From Okeania sp034190295 (GTDB lineage: Bacteria; Cyanobacteriota; Cyanobacteriia; Cyanobacteriales; Microcoleaceae), in NCBI GenBank assembly GCA_034190295.1, contig JAXHSW010000004.1, positions 52,002 to 116,001 on the forward strand: a DNA stretch of 64,000 nt. The letters are read 5' to 3'. Positions 43,825-52,607 of the stretch are shown here, piece by piece; position 1 is the first letter of the stretch, and every line of letters starts with the position of its first letter. The notes under the pieces are model-generated. The model saw nothing but the letters and a program-made list of their open reading frames with translations, did not search any database and was not told the origin of the DNA. Both the position numbers and the translations under genes were made by a program.

Positions 43825-45915
43825 TTATTCAGTCAAAATGCATTTACTTTCCAAAACCCATAATTTTTCTGTTTCTAAAACCGAACATTTATCTATAGTT
43901 TCAACTATGGCAGGAATATTTCCATTTTGCAGATTAATCTCAATTTGATTTCCTATCTGAAAATACCACTGCTTCAACCAACGATTTTTTAGTACATATT
44001 TTGGCCTAAATGCTCTGCGGTCTAAGATTAAAAAATCTATTCCATAAGTGTCGATAAAATTCTCCATCCACTGAATATCTGAATGATACTGAGCAAAAAT
44101 AAATTCTGTAACTCTCTGTTTTATTTGACTGTAATAACCGAGATGATAGGGAATGGCATATTCCCAGGCAAACAATACCGAACGTTGAGAAAATGTAGGG
44201 ATAAAATTCACCTCTTCTGAGAGAGAAGCAATGAGAATATCTTTTGGTTGTTGAGCAAAAAATTCATAAACTTCTGGAGATTTTCCTTTGTTATAATGAG
44301 GGTCAGGAAAATTTTTCCATACACCCAAATCACCTATAAGTAAAATCCCTAAAAATCCAATAAAAATCAATCCTGAAATTCTTCTACTTTTGTCGGATGG
44401 TTGTTGACTTACCCACTGAAAGACAGCATCTAAAATTATGCACAAAACAATGGCAGTTGCTATAGCTAAAATTATCCGAAAACTATGATTTGTGTAGCGA
44501 CTAGGTAAATGTAATTTGAATAATAAAAGATGAGCTGCCACAAATAAGACTACACCAGCAAAAAAAATCTGAACTAACAATTTAATGTTTGGTGTTATTT
44601 GTTGAGTTAAAGTTGGTCTTCTCAGAAAAATTCTTGTCTCATCAAAATTATCTTTTTCTTTTTCTTTTGGGTTTAATACCCTGCCATCTACAGGGTTTTG
44701 ACAATTGGTTGGGATTTGAGTCCCCATCCACTTTTTCCAACTTCGGTCTTTCCTTCTTCCTTCTTCCAACTTCGGTCTTCCTTCTTCCTTCTTGAAAGTT
44801 ATTTGTTTAATTAAAGGTAGTATTCTGAGAAACATTCTTGTCCCATAAAAGTTCTGAATTTTATCAAAATAATTGGGTCTAAAACCCCGCCTTTTAAGGC
44901 GAAATATTTTTGGAGTGAGACTCAAATCCCCGTTACAAAAATAACTTCTGACTTCTGACTTCTGACTTCTGACTTCGTTAACTTCTTCCTTCTGAAAAAG
45001 TATTGGCAAAAATAATCCAAGTATTAATATGTGAGGCAGAAATAATTGTTGAGGTAAAATGCCACTACGACCGCCGAAGATGAAAAAATCCCAATAATTT
45101 TGTAAGAAAAAAACACTTCTACCAGCTTCACCAAATTCTGGCAAAATTCTTGCTTGAGCTGCTGTAATTACAGGTCCGTAATTACTAGAATTTAAAGCAT
45201 AAAAGAAAATCACTAACAAACTTAATCCTAAACCTACTCCACTAAATAGATAATCCTGTGGATTTTTGCTCAAACAAAACTTCCCTTTTTCCCAGTTTAA
45301 AAGCCCGATCATTAAAATCAAACCAGTCAGGATAACGTATTGTGGATAAAATAATCCCAACAGAGCGATCGCTACTAAAAATGGAACTAATGATTTTCGT
45401 AATAAATAGTATAAAACTGCCAGAAATAAAGGATATAAAAAAGCTCTGGGTGTGCCAGAAGCTATATCATCTTGAAGCCAGATATTTTGACTTAATAATA
45501 CTGAAGCAATAAAACCAGCAAAAGGTATGGGCAATATCTGAAAACAAATTCCAAAATAGTAGGCAGCAGTTATTAAACTTAAAGGTAATGGTAATAATTT
45601 ATTCAGGAATATTGGGTCTATTCCTACTTGGGAAAATAGCCAATAGAAAGTTTTATAACCCCAGGGTGCAACAGACTGAAAATAATCGGCAATTAAGTCG
45701 TTAGGAAATAATTCTGGGTCTAAAAAACGACGCATCCAAAAAACGTGCTGTCTTGCATCGTCTTGTACTATATATTTTCCACTAAATGCTTGTTGAAGTG
45801 CTAATAAACTATATATTGTTGCGAAGGTTAAGCTAAGAATTAGCCAGAATATTTTCTGATTTGGTTTTGGGTTATTTGATGGGATTAAAATTTGTTTAAG
45901 CTTTTGGATATACAT
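43825..45915 (-). CDS. Polytopic GT-C-like membrane protein with a repeat-derived insertion
   Basis: A paralogue of the gene at 34129-35841, sharing IVQDDARQHVFWMRRFLDPELFP, SGTPRAFLYPLFLAVLYYLL, LALLGLFYPQ-like and YGIDFLILDRRAF. I start it at ATG 45915 (696 residues), which aligns with the paralogue's start; a TTG nine codons earlier is less likely. In a loop between membrane segments (about 44587-44991) there are roughly 130 extra residues, including VRSQKSEVRSYF, KKEEGRPKLEEGRRK and two copies of a TR(M/I)FLR...L..QIT unit. This stretch is encoded by dispersed intergenic repeats (an R element at 44875-44981 and AAGGAAGAAGG tracts) yet stays in frame. The insertion is hydrophilic, so the protein might still fold. 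Confidence 0.78.
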   Translation of the reverse strand: MYIQKLKQILIPSNNPKPNQKIFWLILSLTFATIYSLLALQQAFSGKYIVQDDARQHVFWMRRFLDPELFPNDLIADYFQSVAPWGYKTFYWLFSQVGIDPIFLNKLLPLPLSLITAAYYFGICFQILPIPFAGFIASVLLSQNIWLQDDIASGTPRAFLYPLFLAVLYYLLRKSLVPFLVAIALLGLFYPQYVILTGLILMIGLLNWEKGKFCLSKNPQDYLFSGVGLGLSLLVIFFYALNSSNYGPVITAAQARILPEFGEAGRSVFFLQNYWDFFIFGGRSGILPQQLFLPHILILGLFLPILFQKEEVNEVRSQKSEVRSYFCNGDLSLTPKIFRLKRRGFRPNYFDKIQNFYGTRMFLRILPLIKQITFKKEEGRPKLEEGRRKDRSWKKWMGTQIPTNCQNPVDGRVLNPKEKEKDNFDETRIFLRRPTLTQQITPNIKLLVQIFFAGVVLFVAAHLLLFKLHLPSRYTNHSFRIILAIATAIVLCIILDAVFQWVSQQPSDKSRRISGLIFIGFLGILLIGDLGVWKNFPDPHYNKGKSPEVYEFFAQQPKDILIASLSEEVNFIPTFSQRSVLFAWEYAIPYHLGYYSQIKQRVTEFIFAQYHSDIQWMENFIDTYGIDFLILDRRAFRPKYVLKNRWLKQWYFQIGNQIEINLQNGNIPAIVETIDKCSVLETEKLWVLESKCILTE
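44587..44991 (-). repeat. In-frame insertion of dispersed repeats inside the membrane-protein gene
   Basis: The R-family element (GGGTCT...CTTCGTTAAC, 44875-44981) and CCTTCTTCC tracts (about 44752-44795), which elsewhere are intergenic, lie inside an open frame here. The paralogue at 34129-35841 lacks all of it. A repeated unit GAGACAAGAATTTTTCT-type occurs at both sides of the insert, which points to growth by duplication. Confidence 0.8.
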
Positions 45916-45942
45916 TATTTTGTAGTAACGGTTTAGATTCAA

Positions 45943-46291
45943 AGCGTGCCTTACTTACGGCTTACTTGAACCATATTTTTACTATGTTATGGTGATATAT
46001 GTTCAATAATTAATAATGAACAATTAATAATTAATAATTACCGAAAAATTGGGGTAGGTGCCTCCCCCTTTTAGGGGGATGAAAAAATATTCAATGAGCG
46101 TATTTTCGTTTTCTCCGGCAATAGTTGTCGGTACTGATAACTGAAGTCCGCAGTTCCTCCGGAGGAGGCTAACTGTTAACTGATAACTGAAATGACCCCT
46201 TCTTCAAATAAGGGGATTGACGCTTAAGGAATTTTTTTGATTTTATCCCCTATCCAAGGGGAGGCTTCAAACCTTAATTGTCCAATTATTA
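45943..46291. repeat. Spacer with P-like and related repeats
   Basis: Includes AATTAATAATTAATAATTACC (about 46017-46040), CCTCCCCCTTTTAGGGGG and a TTAACTGATAACTGA run, then CCCCTATCCAAGGGGAGGC. These are partial P-type and related elements in tandem. No gene is present. Confidence 0.55.
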
Positions 46292-46706
46292 ATTATTAAC
46301 GGCTTTGTTGCATGAAAGTATATAGCTGCCGCACTTGCTCCGCATATGTACAACAATAACGTGCGGAAACTGCTGTAACTATTGTCCAATAGATAAATAG
46401 TAATAATTGCGATGGCAGAACTATGGCTCATCAGCAGAGCAATAACTATTGTCCAATAGATAAATAGTAATAATTGTGAAACAGAGCGATTAAGCTGCCG
46501 CACTTACTCCGAATGGCGCTCATCAGCAGAGCAATAACTATTGTCCAATAGATAAATAGTAATAATTGCGATCGCAGAACTATGGCTCATCAGCAGAGCA
46601 ATAACTATTGTCCAATAGATAAATAGTAATAATTGCGAAAGAGGGGGATATAACTGCCGAATGGATGTTAACAACGCTACTTTCATGCAACAAAGCCATT
46701 ATTAAC
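46292..46706. mobile_element. 397-bp MITE with 9-bp target duplication and internal hairpin minisatellite
   Basis: The element spans 46301-46697. Its ends are 20-bp perfect inverted repeats beginning GGCTTTGTTGCATGAAAG, and it is flanked by ATTATTAAC on both sides (46292-46300 and 46698-46706). Inside, the phrase TAACTATTGTCCAATAG occurs at 46376, 46443, 46535 and 46602 (spacings 67, 92, 67); CTATTG-TC-CAATAG is a palindrome. The ends resemble those of IS903-group IS5 elements, which also make 9-bp duplications. No transposase is encoded; short open frames here are repeat artefacts. Confidence 0.88.
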
Positions 46707-47277
46707 TATTAATTATTAATTATCAGGTGATTGCTTAACTACTAACAGAAAATGATTTGATATTTTACTAAATTTATATTTAATAGCTTGATTGAGTAAT
46801 TACCTATTTTCTAGGATTTTTTTTGATATTTATACCTCTGTCATTTCAGTTATCAGTTATCAGTACCTCCTACTGTTTGCGCAGCATGACAAAGGTCAAG
46901 CAGGAGGCTTTAAATAGAGAGTTCTCTTTTTTTTATCCCCTTAAAAGGAGAGACTTGAGACCTTATTTTTCAGTCACAACTGTATTGTTTCTTTGCTAAC
47001 TCATAATATACAAAGATACTTAACGCGCGTCAGAAGTCAGAAGTTATTTTTGTAACGGGGATGCGTGAGCAACTATCCAAAAATATTTCGCCTTAAAAGG
47101 CGGGGTTTTAGACCCAATCCTGTTTGATAAACTCCAAGCTTTTCAAAAGTATCTATGTAGACAAGACTCAAGATTATTTCTCTTAAAAATTAAGCGGTCT
47201 ATACCGATCGCCCATAAATGTAAAAACGTAAATAACTAACAGGAAAAATATATCGAGCTTTAAAACCTTTGAAAAAT
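46707..47277. repeat. Spacer with dispersed repeats
   Basis: A repeat at 46845-46970 (TTTCAGTTATCAGTTATCAG ... CCCCTTAAAAGGAGAG) is related to 14545 and 21340. An R-family copy lies at 47021-47116. The final 150 bp before the next gene are AT-rich. No gene. Confidence 0.6.
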
Positions 47278-48375
47278 ATGAAACTACTAACTACAACTAA
47301 TCAATTTTCTCATATTTTAGAGAGAAATTCAGATTTATTTGGAGCTATGCGTGTAGGTAATGGAAGTGTCGCTTTATGGCATGAAAAAAAATTACGCGAT
47401 ATTGGAATTCAAACTCTAGGAATTATCGATCCAAATCTGGTTAAACAACAAGAGGCATTAAAGAGAGGAATAAATGTATTTTCATCCTTAGAACAAGCAG
47501 CAGAAATGCGTCCATTATTCTGGGATATTTGTTCTCCTACTGATACTCATGTTGAAGCTATTAGGAATATTATAAAAATTGATAATGAGGCTAATATCAT
47601 TGTAGAAAAACCTATTTGTAATTACGAAGATATAAAAATATTATGTGAGTTACTGAAGGAATTTAAAGGAAAGCTGGTTGTTAACGAAAACTATCTAGCA
47701 TCATCAGTAACTCAGAAGATTAAAGAACTAATTATATCTCTGAAAATTACCCCCTATAGGGTTGTATCAGAAATGACTAAAAATAGAATAAATGACTTTA
47801 TTAATGGTCGGTTTATAGACGATCGACTCTATGCTTTTGGCTATGAAGGTTCACATATAGTTATGAATGTTATGGCTCTTGGAGAAAAATATCTTCCCCA
47901 GAAGATTAGAAAGGTATTTTATGAAGATATCAATATAGATATTAACGATAAAAATTACTTTTTGCCTAAGCAGGGAATAGCACAAAAAGACTATACCGCA
48001 ATTAATGGTGCAGAAGTTATATTATATACTTCTATGACAGGAAAGATAAAATACTTTTATCCAGGGTATTCTCCAGAACACTTTTACCAAGCTCCTGAAG
48101 GGCAAAATGTTCGGTATCGTGTGCTAGCTGTAGAAGACCATAAGACGGGTATAACTGTAGCTGGATTTTATGAACCAATTACTGGTCAAAACCGATGTGA
48201 AGGAAGAGTTGTAGTTTACCAGAATAGTATTGTACAAAAAATCATTCCCTCTATAGTTGATGATACTATGGGTATATCTATGAAAAATGCCGTGGAATAT
48301 TTCCAGGGAAAAAGAAATAATCCTTGTTCGGCAAGAACAGCTATTCAAATAGTAGAATTGATGAATTTATGCTAA
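47278..48375 (+). CDS. Gfo/Idh/MocA family oxidoreductase
   Basis: A 365-residue NAD(P)-dependent dehydrogenase of the Gfo/Idh/MocA family. The N-terminal Rossmann part (about 10-125) has the expected order of strands, with GIIDPN after the second strand, ICSPTDTHVEAI (the P-T-x-H segment) and the family motif VEKPI (catalytic Lys region, about 115-119). The C-terminal alpha/beta part contains YEGSHIVMNVMALG, where the His would sit in the active site. Substrates are usually sugars or sugar nucleotides, which fits the surrounding envelope genes; the exact one is unknown. I choose ATG 47278 over a TTG three codons upstream. The cupin gene follows, and the two are probably cotranscribed. Confidence 0.82.
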   Translation: MKLLTTTNQFSHILERNSDLFGAMRVGNGSVALWHEKKLRDIGIQTLGIIDPNLVKQQEALKRGINVFSSLEQAAEMRPLFWDICSPTDTHVEAIRNIIKIDNEANIIVEKPICNYEDIKILCELLKEFKGKLVVNENYLASSVTQKIKELIISLKITPYRVVSEMTKNRINDFINGRFIDDRLYAFGYEGSHIVMNVMALGEKYLPQKIRKVFYEDINIDINDKNYFLPKQGIAQKDYTAINGAEVILYTSMTGKIKYFYPGYSPEHFYQAPEGQNVRYRVLAVEDHKTGITVAGFYEPITGQNRCEGRVVVYQNSIVQKIIPSIVDDTMGISMKNAVEYFQGKRNNPCSARTAIQIVELMNLC

Positions 48376-48606
48376 AAATCAAAGACAAAAATAAACAGTA
48401 AAAAATGGAGGTTTGAAATAAAATGATACTTTCTCGCTACAGCATCCCCCAAGTAAAAGGACACTGTGGCACTATGAGAAAACTGGTATCTGAAAGACCC
48501 GCTAAATTGGTACATCAAAAACAGCTATTCAAATAGTAGAATTGATGAATTTATGCTAAAAATCAAAGACAAAAATAAACAGTAAAAAATGGAGGTTTGA
48601 AATAAA
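48337..48606 (+). pseudogene. 184-bp tandem duplication leaving a truncated cupin start
   Basis: The segment from ACAGCTATTCAAATAGTAG at 48337 is repeated at 48521 (offset 184), and the ATG with GGAGG at 48423 is repeated at 48607 (offset 184). The first copy reads MILSRYSIPQVKGHCG and stops after 37 codons in the repeated end of the oxidoreductase gene; the second is the intact cupin gene. The copies differ at many bases, so the duplication is not recent. Confidence 0.85.
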
Positions 48607-48936
48607 ATGATACTTTCTAGCGATCGCATCCCCCAAGTAAGAGGACACTGTGGCACTATTAGAAAATTGGTATCTGAAGGACCCGCTAAATTGGTACATC
48701 TTTTTGTAGATAAAGCAGAAAAACATTATCACAAAAAGACGACAGAATATTACTATGTTCTTGACGGAACAGGACACATATCTCTTGACGATCGGATAGA
48801 ACCTATTAAAAAAGGTGATGTTATTAAGATAGAACCGGGAGTAAAGCATCAGGCAATAGAAGGTGAAACTCCTTTGGAAATTCTTGTAATTGAAGTACCT
48901 CCTGCTACAGGTGACTGTTATATAGTAAATAAGTAG
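48607..48936 (+). CDS. Single-domain cupin protein
   Basis: A 109-residue cupin-2 protein. The metal site is complete: H40, H42 and E47 in KHYHKKTTEYY, and H81 in PGVKHQAIEG; the first motif ends in VLDGTGHISL and the second includes KKGDVIKIEPG. Such small cupins are often sugar isomerases or epimerase-like enzymes, or bind small molecules. It lies directly behind a Gfo/Idh/MocA dehydrogenase and ahead of a HAD phosphatase, so a role in sugar metabolism is plausible (inference). GGAGG stands 12 bases before the ATG. The start region was duplicated (see the preceding entry). Confidence 0.85.
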   Translation: MILSSDRIPQVRGHCGTIRKLVSEGPAKLVHLFVDKAEKHYHKKTTEYYYVLDGTGHISLDDRIEPIKKGDVIKIEPGVKHQAIEGETPLEILVIEVPPATGDCYIVNK

Positions 48937-49346
48937 ACATATCTAGAAAAAATGGAGCAGGGAACAGGGAGAAAGAATTGATTATTTCTATGGGATAATT
49001 GATTTGATTTTTTATTATTGGAGATGTCTAATAGGTCAAAATCAAAACCTATAGTAATCTGCCCATAGGCTATAAAATTTTATTATAGAGGTTTGGTATC
49101 TAAACTCAAGCAAAAATGGGGTTTGGTCTCCAAATCCCTACTGTTTTTTTTCACTAATCATTTGGGGTTTCTATATCTACAAAAGCTATCTAAAATTATC
49201 TCAAAAGGCAAAGTTCAAAAATCAGAAAAGATAGAAAATTTGTAAATGGGTGAGAAAGGAAATACTTTGAGGATAAAATAATAGTTAAAAGTAAGAAATA
49301 TTTATTAATTAATTTCTAAAAAATTAACCAGTTACTCCGAATCAAA
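48937..49346. other. Plain intergenic spacer
   Basis: About 400 bp of AT-rich sequence with no gene and no clear copy of the dispersed repeat families. The phrase AGACATATCTAGAAAA after the cupin stop echoes AGACATCTCTAGAAAA after ndhF4. Confidence 0.5.
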
Positions 49347-50042
49347 ATGACTACAATACTATTTTGGGATATTGACGGAACATTATTAACCACTGGTAGA
49401 GCAGGTATTTTTGCCCTAGAAGATGCTGCTAGAGACATAATTGGCAAAGAGATAGATTTATCACAACTCAACACAGCAGGAGCAACAGATTGCTTACTAG
49501 CAGCTCAAATTTTAGAATTAGGGGGTATTATTCCCAATGATGGCCAAATAGACCAATTATTACAAGTTTATAGTGAATACCTACTTCAAAATCTTACTAG
49601 AAAACAAGGGGCAGTATTACAGGGAGTAAAAGAAATTCTCTCCTACTTACACCCCCACCGTAACGATGTAGTTTCTCTACTACTAACAGGAAATACCTCT
49701 GTAGGAGCAAAAGCAAAACTTACTCATTATGGTTTAGATAATTATTTTAATTTTACCCAGGGCGGATTTTCAGATAAAGTAGCAGATAGAAAAGCGATCG
49801 CCCGTCAAGCGTTAACCAGTGCCCAAGAATTAGTTGGAGAAATTAACTTAGAAAAAGTTTATGTTATTGGAGATACCCCCCATGATATAAGTTGTTGTCA
49901 GGCCATTGGTGCTAGGTCCATTGCTGTTGCTACTGGTTCGTATAAATTGGAGGAGTTACAACAACATAATCCTTGGTGGGCCATATCCTCCTTGCCAACA
50001 CCAGATATTTTCACCGACAAAATAGGTTTAGGGAATAGTTAA
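49347..50042 (+). CDS. HAD-superfamily hydrolase (phosphoglycolate-phosphatase-like)
   Basis: A 231-residue soluble hydrolase with all HAD motifs: motif I DIDGT (D8, D10), motif II in LLLTGNT (about 113-119), a Lys at about 144 (FSDKVADRK) and motif IV VIGDTPHDI (about 170-178). The helical cap lies between motifs I and II (about 17-95). This layout is that of phosphoglycolate phosphatase and related beta-phosphoglucomutase-type enzymes, but the substrate cannot be assigned. Start ATG at 49347. It is not clearly in an operon with the cupin gene, since 410 bp separate them. Confidence 0.88.
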   Translation: MTTILFWDIDGTLLTTGRAGIFALEDAARDIIGKEIDLSQLNTAGATDCLLAAQILELGGIIPNDGQIDQLLQVYSEYLLQNLTRKQGAVLQGVKEILSYLHPHRNDVVSLLLTGNTSVGAKAKLTHYGLDNYFNFTQGGFSDKVADRKAIARQALTSAQELVGEINLEKVYVIGDTPHDISCCQAIGARSIAVATGSYKLEELQQHNPWWAISSLPTPDIFTDKIGLGNS

Positions 50043-50082
50043 AAAGCTACATTCTGCACGACAAAATGTAGGATAGAAAAAA

Positions 50083-50545
50083 GCCTTTGGTGTACCGGAA
50101 GCTATACGATCTTGAAAGCATAGATTTTGACTTAATAATACTGAGGCATTAACGCGCGTCAGCAAGTCTGCAAGTCAGAAGTCAGAAGTTATTTTTGTAA
50201 AGGAGATTTGAGCAACTCTCCAAAAATATTGCACCTTTAAAGGCGGGGTTTTAGACCCATGTTATGTTGATAAAAAGTTTTACAACCCCAGAGCGCGACA
50301 GACTGAAAATAGTCAGCAATTAAATCGTTTGGAAATAATTATGGGTCTAAAAAACGGCGTATCCAAAAAACGTGTTGTCTGGCATCATTTTGTACTATAT
50401 ATTCTCCACCATAAGCTTCTTTAAGTGCTAGTAAACTATAGATTTTTGTGAAAGTTAAACTGAGAATTAGCTATAATATTTTCTGATTTTATTTTGGGGT
50501 ATTTGATGGGATAAAATTTTTTTTTAAGCTTTTGAATATACATGA
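50083..50545 (-). pseudogene. Dead fragment of the GT-C-like membrane gene, interrupted by an R repeat
   Basis: Two blocks match the N-terminal part of the gene at 43825-45915. Positions about 50083-50149 match about 45440-45510, and 50265-50545 match about 45645-45925, including a decayed VQDDARQHVFW region. Between them is an R-family repeat (50150-50259) in place of about 140 bp of coding sequence. The frame is broken by stops and shifts. It is a partial duplicate that has decayed. Confidence 0.82.
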
Positions 50546-50617
50546 TTTTTGTAATGGTTTAGATTCTTGAATTATAGCCTACTTCAACCAGATTTTTACT
50601 ATGCTATAGTCAGAAGG

Positions 50618-51014
50618 CGACTAGAGCAGAAATTAGAGAGTTAGAACAAAAATTGGGTAAACCATAAATACTGCTCAACAAACAGCTAATAAAGCATTAA
50701 CAGTAGGAAATAATGCCCAAAATACTGCCAATCTTGCAACTAAAACTAATTCATAATTATCATCTCAAATTAAACAGGTAAATAACAAGATAGTAGGATT
50801 TTCTAGTGGTTCTAACAAAACAGTTATTTCTGGTAATTTGAGTTCAAATAAAAATGTTTGGGATGGAAATGCTGATATAGTAAGAGTTCATGTGAAGAAG
50901 GGTCTTTGTCCAAATGGTTCGTATGTAGTTGGAATGAGAGGTATTGATACCGATCGGGGTGGATATTGTGTAAGTTGTATATCCCATATTGAGTTTGAAT
51001 GTAGAAAACTCTGA
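50618..51014 (+). pseudogene. Remnant of a coiled-coil/beta protein, one stop and one frameshift
   Basis: A frame without a usable start reads AEIRELEQKLGKP, shifts by one base, then reads NTAQQTANKALTVGNNAQNT, has one in-frame TAA after ATKTNS, and then continues intact to a stop at 51014: LSSQIKQVNNKIVGFSSGSN ... NVWDGNADIVRVHVKKGLCPNGS ... CVSCISHIEFECRKL. The first part is an Asn/Ala-rich helical repeat as in trimeric coiled-coil stalks; the second is a Cys-containing globular end. I do not recognise the family. It may be a surface or fibre-like protein that has lost function. Confidence 0.6.
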
Positions 51015-51073
51015 AAGTATAGAATTGTACCAATTGTCTGGGTAGTCATAATTCTCAAACACCAAGACAGACC

Positions 51074-52606
51074 TCAACTCATATCATATAGATATACATA
51101 AGACCCTGGTTTTTCAAAGGTATCCATTCTCAGACCAATTTCATCCAAATAATAATTTAAAAATCTCCTTTCTGCGGGAATATGAGTATGAGAAAATAAT
51201 AACCAAACTCTTTTATTCCCCCGCAATTTATCTAAGTCTTTTTCATATCTTGTCATTTCAGCAATTGATAATTCTTGACCATCATATTTATCTAAATCAT
51301 CCACACCAATAATATAATCTCCTTCCTGATAACCATATTTTTCTGCATAATACTGAAACTGATATATTCCTCGTTGATAAACATACAAAACATCCCCTGG
51401 TTGTTGATGTTTTTGAATATAATTCAGTACAGGTTTAATTTCTGAATAAGTTCTGGGGTCTTCTATCAAATCAATTGCTTTTGATAAGGGTTTATATAAC
51501 AATAAGATAACCAATAAAATCCCAATAATTTTTATCGGTCGAAATTTCGGTTTACTCAGAATATAACCTCCACCTGCTGCGATGAGAAAAATTACGAATG
51601 GTGTGAGAAATAAAACTAGACGACTCCGAAATGGGTATTGGTGTAAAAAGGATGCTAAAAAAGTTACGAATAATGGAGAAAGTAAGAGCAATAAAATTTC
51701 TTTTCTGCTCAACCAACAAGAAATACAACCGACTAAAAAAAGGATAATAGCTAATCCATCCATCCATTTAGTAAAGCCCAAAGGTTTATAGAAAAATTTG
51801 CCAAAAGCATCAAACATCCAAACAATATCAAATGGGGAACTAGGAAAACCATCCCCCCAAGAAGTTGTTAGAGTTTCATTGCCAGTTAAACTTCTCAAAG
51901 AGACAAAATAAAAGATGATAAAACTTAAAACCCAAGCTGAATAAATGAGTAATAAATTTTTGACTTTACTCAGGTCTTTCTGCCAAAAATTGATGAGTAA
52001 AGCACTCCCCCCAATACTTGCCAAAATAAAGATAGAAGGATGAGAAAACCAAATAGCGATCGCTCCGACAAAACCAAATCTAATTATTTGACCAAAGTTC
52101 AATTTAGCCTTAACCAAAGGTAGTAATAATAGATATAAAAAGAGAGCGATCGCTACATCACTAGAATATTGTTTTACTTCTGCGGAATAGTAGACTAAAT
52201 ATTCCAAACTGGCAAACAAAATTAAACCTATAGGAATAGCAGATTTAGTCATCCATTTTTTGGCTAATTCATAAAATATAAATAACGAACCTACTCCACA
52301 AATAAAAGGAAATAATCGTAAAGCATACTCATTATTCCCTAATATCTGAACTGCCAACTTTTCTACCATCAAAAAACCAATTGGGGCACCTTGGTCATAA
52401 TCCAAAGGTTGGAGCAATTCCAAATAAGAACGATTGACAATATTCAAAGCCAAAACTGCTTCATCCGCCCAAAGAGAACGATTAGATAAATATTGAACTA
52501 ACCTTACAGCCACCCCAAAAGCAATAATTAAATATGGCAGTATTTGATTTTCAAGGAAAAACTTAAAATCTGGTAAACCAAACTTTTTATTCCTAATAAT
52601 TTCCAT
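51074..52606 (-). CDS. GT39-like membrane glycosyltransferase
   Basis: A GT-C membrane enzyme of the ArnT/GT39 type, 510 residues from ATG 52606. The first loop has LSNRSLWADEAVLALNIV, with the acidic pair in WADEA, then YDQGAPIGFLMVEKLAV and NEYALRLFPF, and SAEVKQYSSDVAIAL, all as in family members. About 11 membrane segments and a C-terminal soluble part with YNYIQKHQQPGDVLYVY-like sequence follow. An upstream TTG (52621) would overlap the exchanger gene; the ATG, one base after that gene's stop, is preferred and suggests translational coupling. It is related to but clearly distinct from the tandem pair at 38-41.7 kb. Confidence 0.87.
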   Translation of the reverse strand: MEIIRNKKFGLPDFKFFLENQILPYLIIAFGVAVRLVQYLSNRSLWADEAVLALNIVNRSYLELLQPLDYDQGAPIGFLMVEKLAVQILGNNEYALRLFPFICGVGSLFIFYELAKKWMTKSAIPIGLILFASLEYLVYYSAEVKQYSSDVAIALFLYLLLLPLVKAKLNFGQIIRFGFVGAIAIWFSHPSIFILASIGGSALLINFWQKDLSKVKNLLLIYSAWVLSFIIFYFVSLRSLTGNETLTTSWGDGFPSSPFDIVWMFDAFGKFFYKPLGFTKWMDGLAIILFLVGCISCWLSRKEILLLLLSPLFVTFLASFLHQYPFRSRLVLFLTPFVIFLIAAGGGYILSKPKFRPIKIIGILLVILLLYKPLSKAIDLIEDPRTYSEIKPVLNYIQKHQQPGDVLYVYQRGIYQFQYYAEKYGYQEGDYIIGVDDLDKYDGQELSIAEMTRYEKDLDKLRGNKRVWLLFSHTHIPAERRFLNYYLDEIGLRMDTFEKPGSYVYLYDMS

Positions 52607-52607
52607 C

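Noticed and set aside
46376..46640. Regularly spaced repeats that look like a CRISPR array
   Set aside because: Spacings are 67 and 92 bp, the intervals between repeats are themselves repeated, and the whole lies between 20-bp inverted ends with a 9-bp target duplication. No cas genes are in the window.
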